Assembly (NCBI GenBank): GCA_902470695.1
Contig: CABRHH010000010.1
Coordinates: 16,909 to 80,908, forward strand
DNA from: an uncultured Collinsella sp.
Lineage (GTDB): Bacteria; Actinomycetota; Coriobacteriia; Coriobacteriales; Coriobacteriaceae
DNA length: 64,000 nt
Direction: 5' to 3'
The notes under the pieces were generated by a model. It had not been told where the DNA came from, did no database searches, and saw only the letters and a program-made list of their open reading frames with translations. This document shows positions 1-8,657 of this stretch, piece after piece. Each line of letters opens with the position of its first letter. Positions within the stretch are counted from its first letter, which is position 1. The translations under genes were made by a program, and so were the position numbers.

Positions 1-75
1 TGTATATACGGCGATTGCATGGTACCACCTCGGACGGCGAGCCCGCACGCAGACGGTGCTGCCGCCGCATGAAAT

Positions 76-101
76 AGGGACCCACCATACGGCAGGTCCC
101 T
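76..101 (-). terminator. hairpin after lipoprotein gene, possible terminator
   Basis: A perfect 7-bp stem (76-82 with 95-101, agggacc/ggtccct) lies about 30 nt past the stop codon of the minus-strand lipoprotein gene. The bases that follow on the minus strand are only mildly T-rich (tattt), so it is a weak intrinsic terminator at best. The first 75 bases of the window hold no gene that I can support. Confidence 0.35.
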
Positions 102-130
102 GCGCGCTGCCCCGCTAACGCGGAGCAGGG

Positions 131-1012
131 CTAGCTCAGCTCGATCGTGCCCTCGAGCACCGTCACGTGATCGGGCGTCGTCATATCGCTGAAGGTGTAC
201 TCCACCGGCGAGGTCCCATCTTGCAACCCCACGGTCAGCTGAACCGGCACGCTCACGCCTTTCTGAACTTCGGTCGAGTAGTTGCGTTGCGCGTCGCGGT
301 CGGCATCGGGATTGTCATAGCTCAAGTAGGAGCGCTGGAGCTCAAGGCCGTTTTGGAAAAGCTTGTCCCTGAGCGCGCTCAAGCACGAGGTCGGCTTCTC
401 CCCGTTGTTGGTGAAGGTGAGGTTCAAGATCAGCACCGGATTGCCGTCGAAGTCGGTGGAGACCTTCTGGCTGTCGAGGGTAAGCGCCACGGTGCTCTCG
501 CTCATGCGCTCCTCTAGATCCTTGATGTCGATCTTCTCGTCCAGCGCCTTGACCGTCTTGCCGCCGCCAAGTGAATCGAGCTTCGCGGAAAGCTCAACCG
601 TGCCCTCGGTGGCGTCGCCGAGCTTGAAGACCGCCTGGCCCATACCGGTTTCGCCCTCGTCGAGCTTCTCCTCGCTATCGACGTACTCCCCATGGTCCGA
701 CGACAGGTAGCCCGCATCCAGGGACTCACCGTCCAGCTTCGCTTTCGTGCTGTAGACAACCGACGATGCCGGCCATGCAAAATCGGGGTCGTTGTTGGTC
801 ACCTCAAGGTTCACCACCAGCAGGCGCTCGCCCTCGTAACCGCGGACGATGAAGGCGTCGTCCATCTTCACGGACATGGCCGACTTCCCGGATGCCGCCT
901 TTGGGGCACCCGGCACGGAGGGCATGGCGCACCCCGCAAGTCCCATCAGCAGCGCCCCGACGGCGCCTGCAACCCCCAGGCGACGGAATAGACCCACATG
1001 CGAACCGCTCAT
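131..1012 (-). CDS. putative lipoprotein with DUF5067-like domain
   Basis: A 293-residue protein. The N-terminus has a basic stretch, a hydrophobic segment and a lipobox ending LAGC with the acylated Cys at residue 28, so it should be exported and anchored to the membrane. The mature part contains two similar beta-rich segments (about residues 45-150 and 165-290). The second contains FQNGLELQ, typical of DUF5067-type lipoprotein domains found in Gram-positive bacteria. The ATG at 1012 was chosen because AGGAGGAA lies just upstream and because the extra upstream residues do not look like an export signal. It stands alone on the minus strand, divergent from yaaA. The function of the domain is not known. 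Confidence 0.8.
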   Translation of the reverse strand: MSGSHVGLFRRLGVAGAVGALLMGLAGCAMPSVPGAPKAASGKSAMSVKMDDAFIVRGYEGERLLVVNLEVTNNDPDFAWPASSVVYSTKAKLDGESLDAGYLSSDHGEYVDSEEKLDEGETGMGQAVFKLGDATEGTVELSAKLDSLGGGKTVKALDEKIDIKDLEERMSESTVALTLDSQKVSTDFDGNPVLILNLTFTNNGEKPTSCLSALRDKLFQNGLELQRSYLSYDNPDADRDAQRNYSTEVQKGVSVPVQLTVGLQDGTSPVEYTFSDMTTPDHVTVLEGTIELS

Positions 1013-1270
1013 CGTTCCTCCTCGTATCGAGCCTCGCGAGGAGGACTGCAGCTCCACCCCGCACCTCTTCCCCACGGTAGCACAGCACGCTGGGCAAACG
1101 TCGCCCGCAGCCCGCCGCACGGAGGGTTGGACAAGTTTCGCCGTCATGGCGGCGCGAACCCCGGGTGCAGCCATGCGCAAGGGCGCCGGGCGGGACGTAC
1201 GCGAGCCCCGCCGCGCCGCGACCATGTACCATAAAGGGGTCTATGCACCAAAAACCGCCCAGGAGGCCGC

Positions 1271-2080
1271 ATGCCGCAGGTCATCATCTCTCCCGCCAAG
1301 CAGATGCGCATCGACGCCGACGCGCACGCCGTGCGCGGCATCAGTCCACACCCGGAAAAAACCGCGCGCCTCATCCATGTGTTGAAGCAGCTGCTGCACG
1401 AGAGGGGCCCTCAGGCGCTGCAGGCGCTTTGGCGCGTCAGCGATGCGCTGCTGGCCGAGAACCTCGAGCGGCTCGATGCGCTGGAGCCGCTGCTCGATGC
1501 CGCGCAGCTGGGCGACCCCGCTTGCGCCCGGCGGGTGGGTCCCGCCCTGTTCAGCTACGTAGGCGCCCAGTACCGCAGCATGGCGCCCGGCGTGCTGGAC
1601 GAAGATGCGCTCAACTGGCTGCAAGGGCACCTGTGGATCCTCTCGGGGCTCTACGGCTGCGCGCGGCCCTTCGACGCCGTGGCCCCCTACCGGTTGGAGA
1701 TGGGCGCCAAGCTCGCCGTGGACGGCACACATAATCTGTACGAGTACTGGGGCGATGCGTTGGCGCGGTCGGTGGAGATGGCGGGCGAGGAGATCGTCAA
1801 CCTGGCGAGCGTGGAGTACGCCCGGGCGGTCCTGCCGCACCTGGGGCCCCGCACACGCGTGACCACCTGCATCTTCGGCGAGGAGCTGCGAGCGGGCAAA
1901 CCGGTGCAGCGAGCCGGGACAAGCAAGGTCGCCCGCGGGTCCATGGTGCGCTGGATGGCCGAGCGCGGCTGCACGGACGCCCGCGACCTTGTCGCCTTCG
2001 ACATCGGCTACGCGTTCGCGCCCGAGCTCTCCGATGAGACGGAAGGCGGGGCGCGCACACTCGTGTTCATGCGGCGGTAG
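1271..2080 (+). CDS. yaaA: YaaA family peroxide stress protein
   Basis: A 269-residue YaaA/UPF0246 (DUF328) protein. It opens with the family signature VIISPAKQM and keeps the later conserved stretches (LSGLYG at about residue 126, RLEMGAKL at about 143, NLASVEY at about 177). E. coli YaaA limits iron-driven oxidative DNA damage during peroxide stress and binds unusual DNA structures. The length fits the family (about 250 aa). AGGAGG sits seven bases before the ATG. It appears monocistronic and is followed by a 460-bp region with short tandem repeats and no gene. Confidence 0.92.
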   Translation: MPQVIISPAKQMRIDADAHAVRGISPHPEKTARLIHVLKQLLHERGPQALQALWRVSDALLAENLERLDALEPLLDAAQLGDPACARRVGPALFSYVGAQYRSMAPGVLDEDALNWLQGHLWILSGLYGCARPFDAVAPYRLEMGAKLAVDGTHNLYEYWGDALARSVEMAGEEIVNLASVEYARAVLPHLGPRTRVTTCIFGEELRAGKPVQRAGTSKVARGSMVRWMAERGCTDARDLVAFDIGYAFAPELSDETEGGARTLVFMRR

Positions 2081-2229
2081 GGCCGAGCGGCCCGGCAGGC
2101 TGCGGGCACCTGGCCGCTCGGCCGACCGGCGCCTGGCAGTCCGGCGAGCGCCCGACGTTCGGCAGGATGCGCGGGCGGCGGGCGGGCCGATCGAAAGACG
2201 GCGTGGCGCACAGGGGCCACCGCGCCGAC

Positions 2230-2363
2230 GCGGCCCCGGCTAGCGGCCCTCCCACTGCGACCCCGGCCTGCGACCTTCCAGCAGCGGACCCGGCCGGTTC
2301 CTTCCCGATGCGAGCCCAACAAGCGGCCCTCCCGACGCGGCCCCGGCTGACGCCCCCTGGCAA
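2230..2363. repeat. degenerate 27-bp tandem repeats, about 5 units
   Basis: Five head-to-tail units start at 2230, 2257, 2284, 2310 and 2337 (periods 27, 27, 26, 27). Each begins GCGGCCCC, GCGACCCC or similar and is followed by a pyrimidine-rich half. They lie in the 2081-2543 gap between yaaA and the first glycosyltransferase, where I see no other gene. The units are diverged, so the array looks old. A minimal frame of 10 codons preceded by AGGAGG starts at GTG 2450, but there is nothing to show that it is translated. Confidence 0.65.
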
Positions 2364-2543
2364 GCCGCGCGACCGCGATGGATCAACGCACGGGCCGCCC
2401 CGCACCACGCCGCCCGGCGCACCCGCTGCTTTTTATGCAGAGGAGGCCCTGTGAAGGGCACCGGTGCAGGAATCTTCGCGTAGGATGGTGCACATAGGTG
2501 TCCGGGGCCGCGCGCCCCTTCGAGCGGAAAAGGCGGAAAACAG

Positions 2544-3683
2544 GTGGCCTTGGCTGATCAATTGGGCTGTGTGCACGCGGTATCGGTTGTGGTGCCGGTC
2601 TACAACGTCGAGCGCTACATCGCGCAGTGCCTCGACTCAATCGCATCCTCGCTTGGCCGCCAGCTGCAGCTCATCATCGTCGACGACGGATCCACCGACG
2701 CCAGCCCGCAGATCGCGCGCACCTTCGCCGAGCGCTGCGATGCCGACGCGAGCGCCCCGGATTGCCTGCTTCTCACCAAGGAGAACGGCGGCTACGGCAG
2801 CGCCGTGAACACCGGGATCGCGCGCGCCGACGGCCGCTACATCGGCATCGTCGAGCCCGACGACTACCTGGTCGGCGACCAGTTCGGCGCGCTGTTCGAC
2901 ATCGCCCGGCGCTGCAGCTGGCCCGACATCGTGAAGGCCACCTATCGGCGCGTCTGGATGCCCGACACCGCCTCCCAGCGCATCTGGGGGTCGCTGCTGC
3001 GCCACCGCGGCGTGCGCACCTGGCAGGCGGGCACCACCGACCTGGGTGAATCCCCGCAGCTCGTGCGGTGGCATCCGTCCGTGTGGTCGGCCATCTACCG
3101 GCGCGACTTCCTGGATACCGAGCAGATCCGCTTCATCGAGGCCGCAGGCGGCGGCTGGGTGGACAACCCGTTCGTGATGCGCGCCATGTGCCGCGCCCGC
3201 CGCATCGCCTTCACCGACGACGCCTGGTACTGCTACCGCGAGGACCGCCCCGGTTCCAGCAGCGTCACCAAAGCCCCCACGCTATCGCTCACCCGCTGGC
3301 TGCAGATGGCCGAGGAGGTGCGGTGCAGCCGTTGGGCCGCCGACGACGGCGTGGCCGCATCGCTTGCCAGCATCGCCTTCCGCTACCTGGCCCAGCTGTG
3401 GGACACGCCCGCCTGGGAACTGGCCGAGGTGCAAACCCTGGCCAGCCAGGTGATGCAGGCGCTCGACACCCGCGTGGTGCTCGCCCTGCCGGACGTCTCG
3501 CCCACCGTGAAGCGCCGTTGGCTTGCCGAGACGAAGCGCACAGGCGATGCGGGCGGCTCATGCCGCTACCGTCTGCATATGCTCGGTGAGCTTGCCTGGT
3601 CGTGGCGCGAAAACGGCCTGTATTTCGCCTGCGAGCGCGCAGGCCTCCATCGAGGGCGCCACGCCGCCGACACCACCGCATAA
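2544..3683 (+). CDS. family 2 glycosyltransferase
   Basis: A 379-residue GT-A fold transferase. The N-terminal domain shows VSVVVPVYNVERYIAQCLDS, then IIVDDGSTDASP (the nucleotide-binding DDGS motif), GGYGSAVNTG, and EPDDYL as the metal-binding DxD equivalent near residue 112. The C-terminal half is less conserved and has no membrane segments. It should transfer a sugar from an activated donor onto a glycan or lipid at the inner face of the membrane; donor and acceptor cannot be told. The start is taken at GTG 2544; GTG codons slightly downstream are possible. A second GT2 gene follows after 21 bp in the same direction, so the two are probably co-transcribed. Confidence 0.88.
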   Translation: MALADQLGCVHAVSVVVPVYNVERYIAQCLDSIASSLGRQLQLIIVDDGSTDASPQIARTFAERCDADASAPDCLLLTKENGGYGSAVNTGIARADGRYIGIVEPDDYLVGDQFGALFDIARRCSWPDIVKATYRRVWMPDTASQRIWGSLLRHRGVRTWQAGTTDLGESPQLVRWHPSVWSAIYRRDFLDTEQIRFIEAAGGGWVDNPFVMRAMCRARRIAFTDDAWYCYREDRPGSSSVTKAPTLSLTRWLQMAEEVRCSRWAADDGVAASLASIAFRYLAQLWDTPAWELAEVQTLASQVMQALDTRVVLALPDVSPTVKRRWLAETKRTGDAGGSCRYRLHMLGELAWSWRENGLYFACERAGLHRGRHAADTTA

Positions 3684-3704
3684 CCCGAAGGACCGACAGA
3701 CCCC

Positions 3705-4784
3705 ATGCACACTCCCCTAGTTTCCGTCATCATCCCCGCCTACAACGTGGAGGCCTACGTCGAGGCCGCCGTGCGCTCGGTGCTCAACCAGACCCTGCGC
3801 GACCTCGAGCTGATCGTGGTCGACGACGGCTCGAGCGACACCACGGGCACCATCCTGGATACGCTCGCCGCCGAGGACGACCGCCTGGTGGTGCTGCACG
3901 TGGCAAACGGCGGCGCGCCGGCCGCGCGCAACCGTGCCATCGACCGCGCGCGCGGGCGCTACCTAGTGTTCGTCGACGCCGACGACGAATGCGCCCCGCA
4001 GATGCTCGAACGCCTGGCGGCCCTGATGGAAGGCGGTTGCGAGCTGGCCATCAGCGGCTTCGAGATCGTCACCACCACCGGCTACGGCAACGGCGACGAC
4101 TCCGGCGACGACACCTTCGTGGAGGTCAAGCAGGTGGCCGATGCCGTATTCCCCAACGCGCAATCCTTCCGCGCCGCCTCGCCGGAGCTGTTCGACAACA
4201 ACATGCTCTACCCGCCCTGGAACAAGATGTTTCTGGCCAACCGCTTGAACGAGCTGCACATCCGCTACCGCGACGTGTTCTGGGACGACTTCCCCTTCGT
4301 GCTGGACTACATCCGCGACGTGGAGCGCGTGAGCGTCACCAGCGAGCCGCTCTACCGGTTCTTCCGCCGCCGCGCCGACTCCGAGACGGCGCGCTACCGT
4401 GACGGCGTGTTCGAGAAGCGCGAGACCGAGAACGACTGGATGCGCGAGCTGTACGAGCACTGGGGCATGGAGCGCGATGCGGTGGCCGACGAGATGGTGA
4501 GCCGCCGCTATATCGAACGACTCGTGGGCTGCGTGGCCAACGAGTGCTCGCCGAAAAACCCGCGTAGCTTCCGGGAGAAGCGCGCCGCGGTGGCCGCGAT
4601 GCTGGCCTCCCCGGCCGTACCCCATGCGCTCGCCTGCGCCCGTCCACGCAGCACCAAGATGAAGCTCATGCTCATCCCCTACCGGATGCGCAGCCCGATT
4701 TTGTGCCTGCTATCGGGCATGTTCATCGAGTGGGTGCGCGGCGCGGCCCCCACGCTGTTCGCCCGGCTGAAGGCCCGCCGCTAG
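3705..4784 (+). CDS. family 2 glycosyltransferase
   Basis: A 359-residue GT2 enzyme. It opens with VSVIIPAYNVEAYVEAAVRS, followed by LELIVVDDGSSDTTG, GGAPAARNRAIDRA and VDADDECAP, which carries the DxD motif near residue 89. It also has WNKMFLANRL and WDDFPFVLDY, which recur in capsule and cell-wall glycan transferases of this group. The ATG at 3705 follows the upstream GT2 by 21 bp. The pair resembles a small surface-glycan module, but without neighbouring polymerase or flippase genes the product cannot be named. It converges with the minus-strand PARG-like gene 12 bp downstream. Confidence 0.88.
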   Translation: MHTPLVSVIIPAYNVEAYVEAAVRSVLNQTLRDLELIVVDDGSSDTTGTILDTLAAEDDRLVVLHVANGGAPAARNRAIDRARGRYLVFVDADDECAPQMLERLAALMEGGCELAISGFEIVTTTGYGNGDDSGDDTFVEVKQVADAVFPNAQSFRAASPELFDNNMLYPPWNKMFLANRLNELHIRYRDVFWDDFPFVLDYIRDVERVSVTSEPLYRFFRRRADSETARYRDGVFEKRETENDWMRELYEHWGMERDAVADEMVSRRYIERLVGCVANECSPKNPRSFREKRAAVAAMLASPAVPHALACARPRSTKMKLMLIPYRMRSPILCLLSGMFIEWVRGAAPTLFARLKARR

Positions 4785-4796
4785 CTGCCGGCGACT

Positions 4797-5711
4797 CTAT
4801 AGATAGCGGCGCCAGTCGTCCTCTTCCTCCTCCTGCTCGGCGGCCTCGGCTACCGCACGGGCGGCCTCGGCGGCCGCGCGGGCCTGCTCGAAGGACTCCC
4901 CGTTGCGCTCGGGGAAGGTGGCCAGGGCGTGGGAAAAGCGCTCGAAATGGTCGTTGAAGCGCACCTGCGGGATCGCGAAGATCACCTCGCGCGCCACGTG
5001 GGTACCGCCCGCCAGCTCCTCGCGGAAGGCCTCAGCAACCTGGGCGGGATCCCAACGGGAGAAATCGCAGCCGAAGGCGCCGAGCACGAGCTTGTCGTGA
5101 CCGAGCGCATCGGCGATGGCCAGGATGAAGCGGATACGGTCGCGCAGGGAGCGGACGAGCACATCCTCGGCGATGTGGTACTCGCTGCGGGCGCGCTCGG
5201 CGTGCGGGGCGGCCGCCACGATCACATCGGCGTAGGCATGCACCTTCTCGCGCGCGAAGCGCACGGCAGGCACCACGAGGGCGCGGTTGCGATAGAGCTC
5301 GCAGTTGATGTTGCGGCGCCGATTCTCACCATACCAGGCCTTGTGCTGGGACAAGACATTGTAGAGGAACGAGTCCGCACACAGCGCCTCCTCCTGACCC
5401 CAGCCGCCGCGCTCGTAGCCGCCGCCGGGACGCGTGAAGGAGGCGCAATCCAGCACCGCCATGTCGCAGAACGCCGCACGACCGCGACCGCGCGCCAGGA
5501 TGGTTGCCGTGGCGCTCTCAGGCACCACCGAGACGGCTGGCACGCAGCCCTCGGCACCCCCCGGCAGCGGCGGGGCCGCATCCAGCTGGCGCACCCCTAC
5601 CGCCGATGCCTCGATCTCGGATGCGAACCGACGCTCCATCTCGGCCGTGTGCCGATCGGCAGCCTGCGCACGCGCATCGCGCCGCGAGCCGTTGTGCTTC
5701 CGCTCCTCCAT
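4797..5711 (-). CDS. TIGR02452 family protein, bacterial-type poly(ADP-ribose) glycohydrolase
   Basis: A 304-residue protein with the microbial PARG catalytic signature: TRPGGGYERGGWGQEEALC (about residues 92-110) holds the GGG loop and the QEE glutamates that cleave ribose-ribose bonds in known bacterial and fungal enzymes. Further family blocks are CDMAVLDCAS before it, and VIVAAAPHA and LVLGAFGCDFSRWDP after it, the last forming the macrodomain ligand pocket. It probably hydrolyses ADP-ribose modifications in the cytoplasm, although many bacterial members have unknown targets. The C-terminus is an acidic, coiled Ala/Glu tail (about residues 280-304). AAAGGGAG precedes the ATG at 5711. No ADP-ribosyltransferase is visible nearby. 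Confidence 0.85.
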   Translation of the reverse strand: MEERKHNGSRRDARAQAADRHTAEMERRFASEIEASAVGVRQLDAAPPLPGGAEGCVPAVSVVPESATATILARGRGRAAFCDMAVLDCASFTRPGGGYERGGWGQEEALCADSFLYNVLSQHKAWYGENRRRNINCELYRNRALVVPAVRFAREKVHAYADVIVAAAPHAERARSEYHIAEDVLVRSLRDRIRFILAIADALGHDKLVLGAFGCDFSRWDPAQVAEAFREELAGGTHVAREVIFAIPQVRFNDHFERFSHALATFPERNGESFEQARAAAEAARAVAEAAEQEEEEDDWRRYL

Positions 5712-5898
5712 GCCCTGCTCCCTTTCTCCTATGACGGTGTGGGCTTGCTCGTACGCTCATAGTACCGCACCGCGCGGACACCGCGCCGCCCCACCTCGGG
5801 CATGCATGGAACAGACTGTGGAGCTTTCATGAACATGGTACAGATGTTCGTGTGCCAAGCTGCGAAAAAGCAAAAGATTCCCAGCTCATAAGCATTGT

Positions 5899-5943
5899 TT
5901 GACCCAGCTTCTCACAGGTCGTAGCATAGCGAACAGAGGTTCT
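5899..5943 (+). promoter_or_regulatory. SOS promoter with LexA-like box
   Basis: TTGACC at 5899-5904 and TAGCAT at 5922-5927 are separated by 17 bp. Directly after the -10 lies CGAACAGAGGTTCT (5930-5943), matching 12 of 14 positions of the Gram-positive LexA operator CGAACRNRYGTTYC. A repressor bound here would cover the transcription start of the Y-family polymerase operon. This is the expected layout for DNA-damage control; binding itself is inferred. Confidence 0.75.
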
Positions 5944-5972
5944 AGAAACACTTGTTCGTATGGGAGGGGACC

Positions 5973-7472
5973 GTGGAGCACGGCACCGAGGCGCGTGCGC
6001 GCAGCTACATCTGCATCGATCTCAAAACCTTCTACGCATCGGTCGAATGCGCCGCCCGAGGGCTGGACCCGTTCACCACCAACCTGGTGGTGGCCGACCC
6101 CGACCGGGGACGGTCGACCATCTGCTTGGCCATCACCCCCGCGATGAAGAGCCTCGGCGTGCGCAACCGCTGCCGCATCTTCGAGATTCCGCCCGGTATC
6201 GACTACATCACCGCGAAACCGCGCATGCGCCACTACATGGAGGTGTCTGCGCACATCTACGGCATCTACCTGGAATACGTGAGCCCCGAGGACATCCATC
6301 CCTACTCGATCGACGAGTGCTTCATCGACGCCACGCCCTACCTCAAGCTGTACGGCATCGGCGCCAGGGAGCTTGCGGAGCGCATGCGGGCCGCGGTGCT
6401 GGCACGCACCGGCATCACCGCGACAGCCGGCATCGGGCCCAACCTGTTCTTGGCGAAAGTCGCCCTCGACATCACCGCGAAGCACGACGCCAGCGGTATC
6501 GGCATCCTCGACGAGGAGCGGTTTCGCCGCGAGATATGGACGCACCGCCCCATCACCGACATCTGGGGCATCGGCGCGGGCACCGCGCGCCGACTCGAGA
6601 CCTACCGCGTGTACGACCTGGTGGGCGTAGCAGCCCTCGATGAGGGGATCCTCTACCGTGAATTCGGCGTGCGCGCCGAGTACCTGATCGACCACGCCCA
6701 TGGCCGCGAGCCGTGCACCATGGCCGAGATCAAGGCCTTCCGGCCTCAGGACTCCTCTACGGTCAACGGCCAGGTGCTTGCGCGCAACTACAGCTTCGAG
6801 GAGGCGCGCGGCGTGCTCGGCGAGATGGTGGACACCTCGGTGCTCGACCTCGTGGCCAAGCACCTGGTATGCGACAGCATCTCGCTGTCCGTGGGCTACG
6901 GCAGCGAGGCCGCCGAGATCCGCCGGCTGGACGCCAGCGGCAGCGCCGCGTTTCTCGACGGCTGCGGGCACCGGCGCAGCAGCGGTGCCTCCGATATCGA
7001 CCGCGGCGTGACCCGCCCCGGCGCCATACCGGCCCACCGCAGCGCAGCAGTGCGCGACCTCATGGCCGACAGCGCGCGGATACGCGACTTCTACCGCGGC
7101 GAGCATGGGACGCGCCCCGCGCAGGCGCGGCGGGCGTTTGCCCACACCGGTGGCCAGCGGCGCCTCGGCGGCCTCACGAACTCACGGCGGCGCCTGCAGG
7201 AGCGCTTCTTCACGCTCTGGGATGAGACCGTGGACCGCAGGCGCCCCATCAAGCGCCTGAGCATCGGCATGGGCGGGCTCATGCCGGAGGAGTTCGCCAC
7301 CTACGATCTGTTCTGCGATGTTGCCGCCGAGCAGCACGAGCGCGACCTGCAGCGCACTATCGTTGACGTGAAAGGGCGCTGGGGCAAAAACGCCCTGGTC
7401 ATGGGCCGCAGCCTCTGGCCGGCGGCCACCGGGCGCGAACGCAACGACCAGATCGGAGGACACCATGCCTAG
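5973..7472 (+). CDS. Y-family DNA polymerase (UvrX/UmuC-like)
   Basis: A 499-residue translesion polymerase. YICIDLKTFYASVEC (about residues 11-25) carries the first catalytic Asp and the steric-gate region. PYSIDECFIDATPYLK (about residues 110-125) carries the second catalytic Asp-Glu pair. GIGPNLFLAKVALD and WGIGAGTARRLE form the thumb helix-hairpin-helix region, and the C-terminal part is the little-finger domain. The closest known type is Bacillus UvrX/YqjW. GTG 5973 was chosen because GGAGGGGA lies just before it; a TTG at 5952 is in frame but lacks such a site. It overlaps the YolD-like gene by 8 bp. A LexA-like box overlies the promoter, so induction by DNA damage is likely. Confidence 0.9.
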   Translation: MEHGTEARARSYICIDLKTFYASVECAARGLDPFTTNLVVADPDRGRSTICLAITPAMKSLGVRNRCRIFEIPPGIDYITAKPRMRHYMEVSAHIYGIYLEYVSPEDIHPYSIDECFIDATPYLKLYGIGARELAERMRAAVLARTGITATAGIGPNLFLAKVALDITAKHDASGIGILDEERFRREIWTHRPITDIWGIGAGTARRLETYRVYDLVGVAALDEGILYREFGVRAEYLIDHAHGREPCTMAEIKAFRPQDSSTVNGQVLARNYSFEEARGVLGEMVDTSVLDLVAKHLVCDSISLSVGYGSEAAEIRRLDASGSAAFLDGCGHRRSSGASDIDRGVTRPGAIPAHRSAAVRDLMADSARIRDFYRGEHGTRPAQARRAFAHTGGQRRLGGLTNSRRRLQERFFTLWDETVDRRRPIKRLSIGMGGLMPEEFATYDLFCDVAAEQHERDLQRTIVDVKGRWGKNALVMGRSLWPAATGRERNDQIGGHHA

Positions 7473-7866
7473 AAGCCGCCACACGAGCGGGCGCGCACAA
7501 CAAGGCCCCGCCGCACCAAGCGTAACCTCGAGCGGCCGAGCCCGGGCAAGCCGCGCCTCCCAGTTCATGCCGTTCGCAGCGCTCACCGGCTACTACGAGC
7601 TCACCCGGCAGCAGGAACGCATCCGCGAGCCCAAGCATGACCTCACCGACGAGGAGGCGCTCGCGCTCTCGCGCGCTATCGAGCACTGCGGCCGAGGCAG
7701 CTGGGTGCGCGTCACCCATTACGACCGCGATGCCTACCGGGTCACATCGGGGCTGGTGGGCGGCTTGGACCCAGCACGGCGCCTGCTACAGGTGGTGGGC
7801 GAGCTCATCCGCTTCGACGACATATGGCGCATCGAGCTTGCCGATCCCTGCAGCAGCGCGAAGTGA
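7465..7866 (+). CDS. YolD-like protein, polymerase partner
   Basis: A 133-residue basic protein with a disordered N-terminal 35 residues, then the YolD-like (PF08863) pattern: SQFMPFAALTGYYELTRQQE, DEEALALSRAIE, a central beta segment VRVTHYDRDAYRVTSG, and IRFDDIWRIEL at the end. In Bacillus, yolD-like genes sit directly next to uvrX-type Y-polymerase genes and are thought to act with them in SOS mutagenesis, in a UmuD-like role. The same pairing here, with translational overlap and a GGAGG inside the polymerase 3' end, supports the call. Molecular activity in this family is not settled. Confidence 0.78.
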   Translation: MPRSRHTSGRAQQGPAAPSVTSSGRARASRASQFMPFAALTGYYELTRQQERIREPKHDLTDEEALALSRAIEHCGRGSWVRVTHYDRDAYRVTSGLVGGLDPARRLLQVVGELIRFDDIWRIELADPCSSAK

Positions 7867-7906
7867 GACAATGCGGGTAGCGTTCATCGACCTAAGGGAG
7901 GGACCT

Positions 7907-8545
7907 ATGAACGACGCTCTTCAGGCGGCCTGGCGCACCAAGGCCGCAACCATCATCAAGCAGCTGGCGCGCCGGAACATGACCGGCCATTACTGCGCCA
8001 GCGCATCTGAGGTGCCGGCGCTCATGCATGAGCTCATCGCCGAGGGCTCCAGCGTGACCTGGGGTGGCAGCGTCACGTTGGCCGAAGCCGGCGTGCGCGA
8101 CGAGCTCGCCCGCGGCACCTGGCACCTGCTCGACCGCGCCGATGCAACCACACCCGAGCAGCAGCGCGACATGTGGCGCGACCGCGCCAGCGCCGACTGG
8201 ATGCTCATGAGCACGAACGCCATCACCGAGGCGGGCGAGCTGGTGAACATCGATGGCAACGGCGACCGTCTCGCACTGCTCGTGCACGGCCCCGCGCACG
8301 TACTGGTGGTGGCCGGCATGAACAAGGTCGTCACCGATGTCGACGCGGGCATCAAGCGCGTCCGTACGCACGCCTGCCCGCCCAACGCCGCGCGCCTGCA
8401 CACCAATACGCCCTGTGAGCTCACCGGCGTCTGCGCTGAATGCCACGGGCCGGGTTGCATGTGCTGCGAGACGGTGATCACCCGGCACTCCCGTCACGCC
8501 GACCGCATCCACGTGGTGCTCGTTGGAGAACCGCTCGGCTACTGA
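7907..8545 (+). CDS. LUD-domain protein (LutC/YkgG-like)
   Basis: A 212-residue DUF162/LUD protein. GSSVTWGGSVTLAEAGV and LMSTNAITEAGELVNIDGNG are the family core, and the C-terminal CPPNAARLHTNTPC...CCETVITRH region is rich in cysteines (C-x8-CELTGVCAECHGPGCMCC). In lactate-utilisation systems LutC works with LutA and LutB, but those genes are absent here; stand-alone LUD proteins of this Cys-rich type are common in anaerobes and their substrate is unknown. The start at ATG 7907 follows GGGAGGGA. It lies 40 bp after the yolD-like gene and may be read from the same transcript. Confidence 0.85.
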   Translation: MNDALQAAWRTKAATIIKQLARRNMTGHYCASASEVPALMHELIAEGSSVTWGGSVTLAEAGVRDELARGTWHLLDRADATTPEQQRDMWRDRASADWMLMSTNAITEAGELVNIDGNGDRLALLVHGPAHVLVVAGMNKVVTDVDAGIKRVRTHACPPNAARLHTNTPCELTGVCAECHGPGCMCCETVITRHSRHADRIHVVLVGEPLGY

Positions 8546-8570
8546 TGCCACACAGTCGGGATAGCACACA

Positions 8571-8606
8571 GCCGGCGGCGTCTCCGTACAGGGAAGCGCC
8601 GCCGGC
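8571..8606. terminator. strong hairpin between convergent genes
   Basis: A perfect 10-bp stem, GCCGGCGGCG (8571-8580) with its complement at 8597-8606, separates the plus-strand LUD gene from the convergent minus-strand ABC ATPase gene. There is no clear T run on either strand, so it may stop transcription only partly or act as a 3' stabiliser for both messages. Confidence 0.5.
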
Positions 8607-8657
8607 CGCCAAGGCTATGAGATGTCTGTCCGACTCATGCTCGATCGGATGCGCGCC

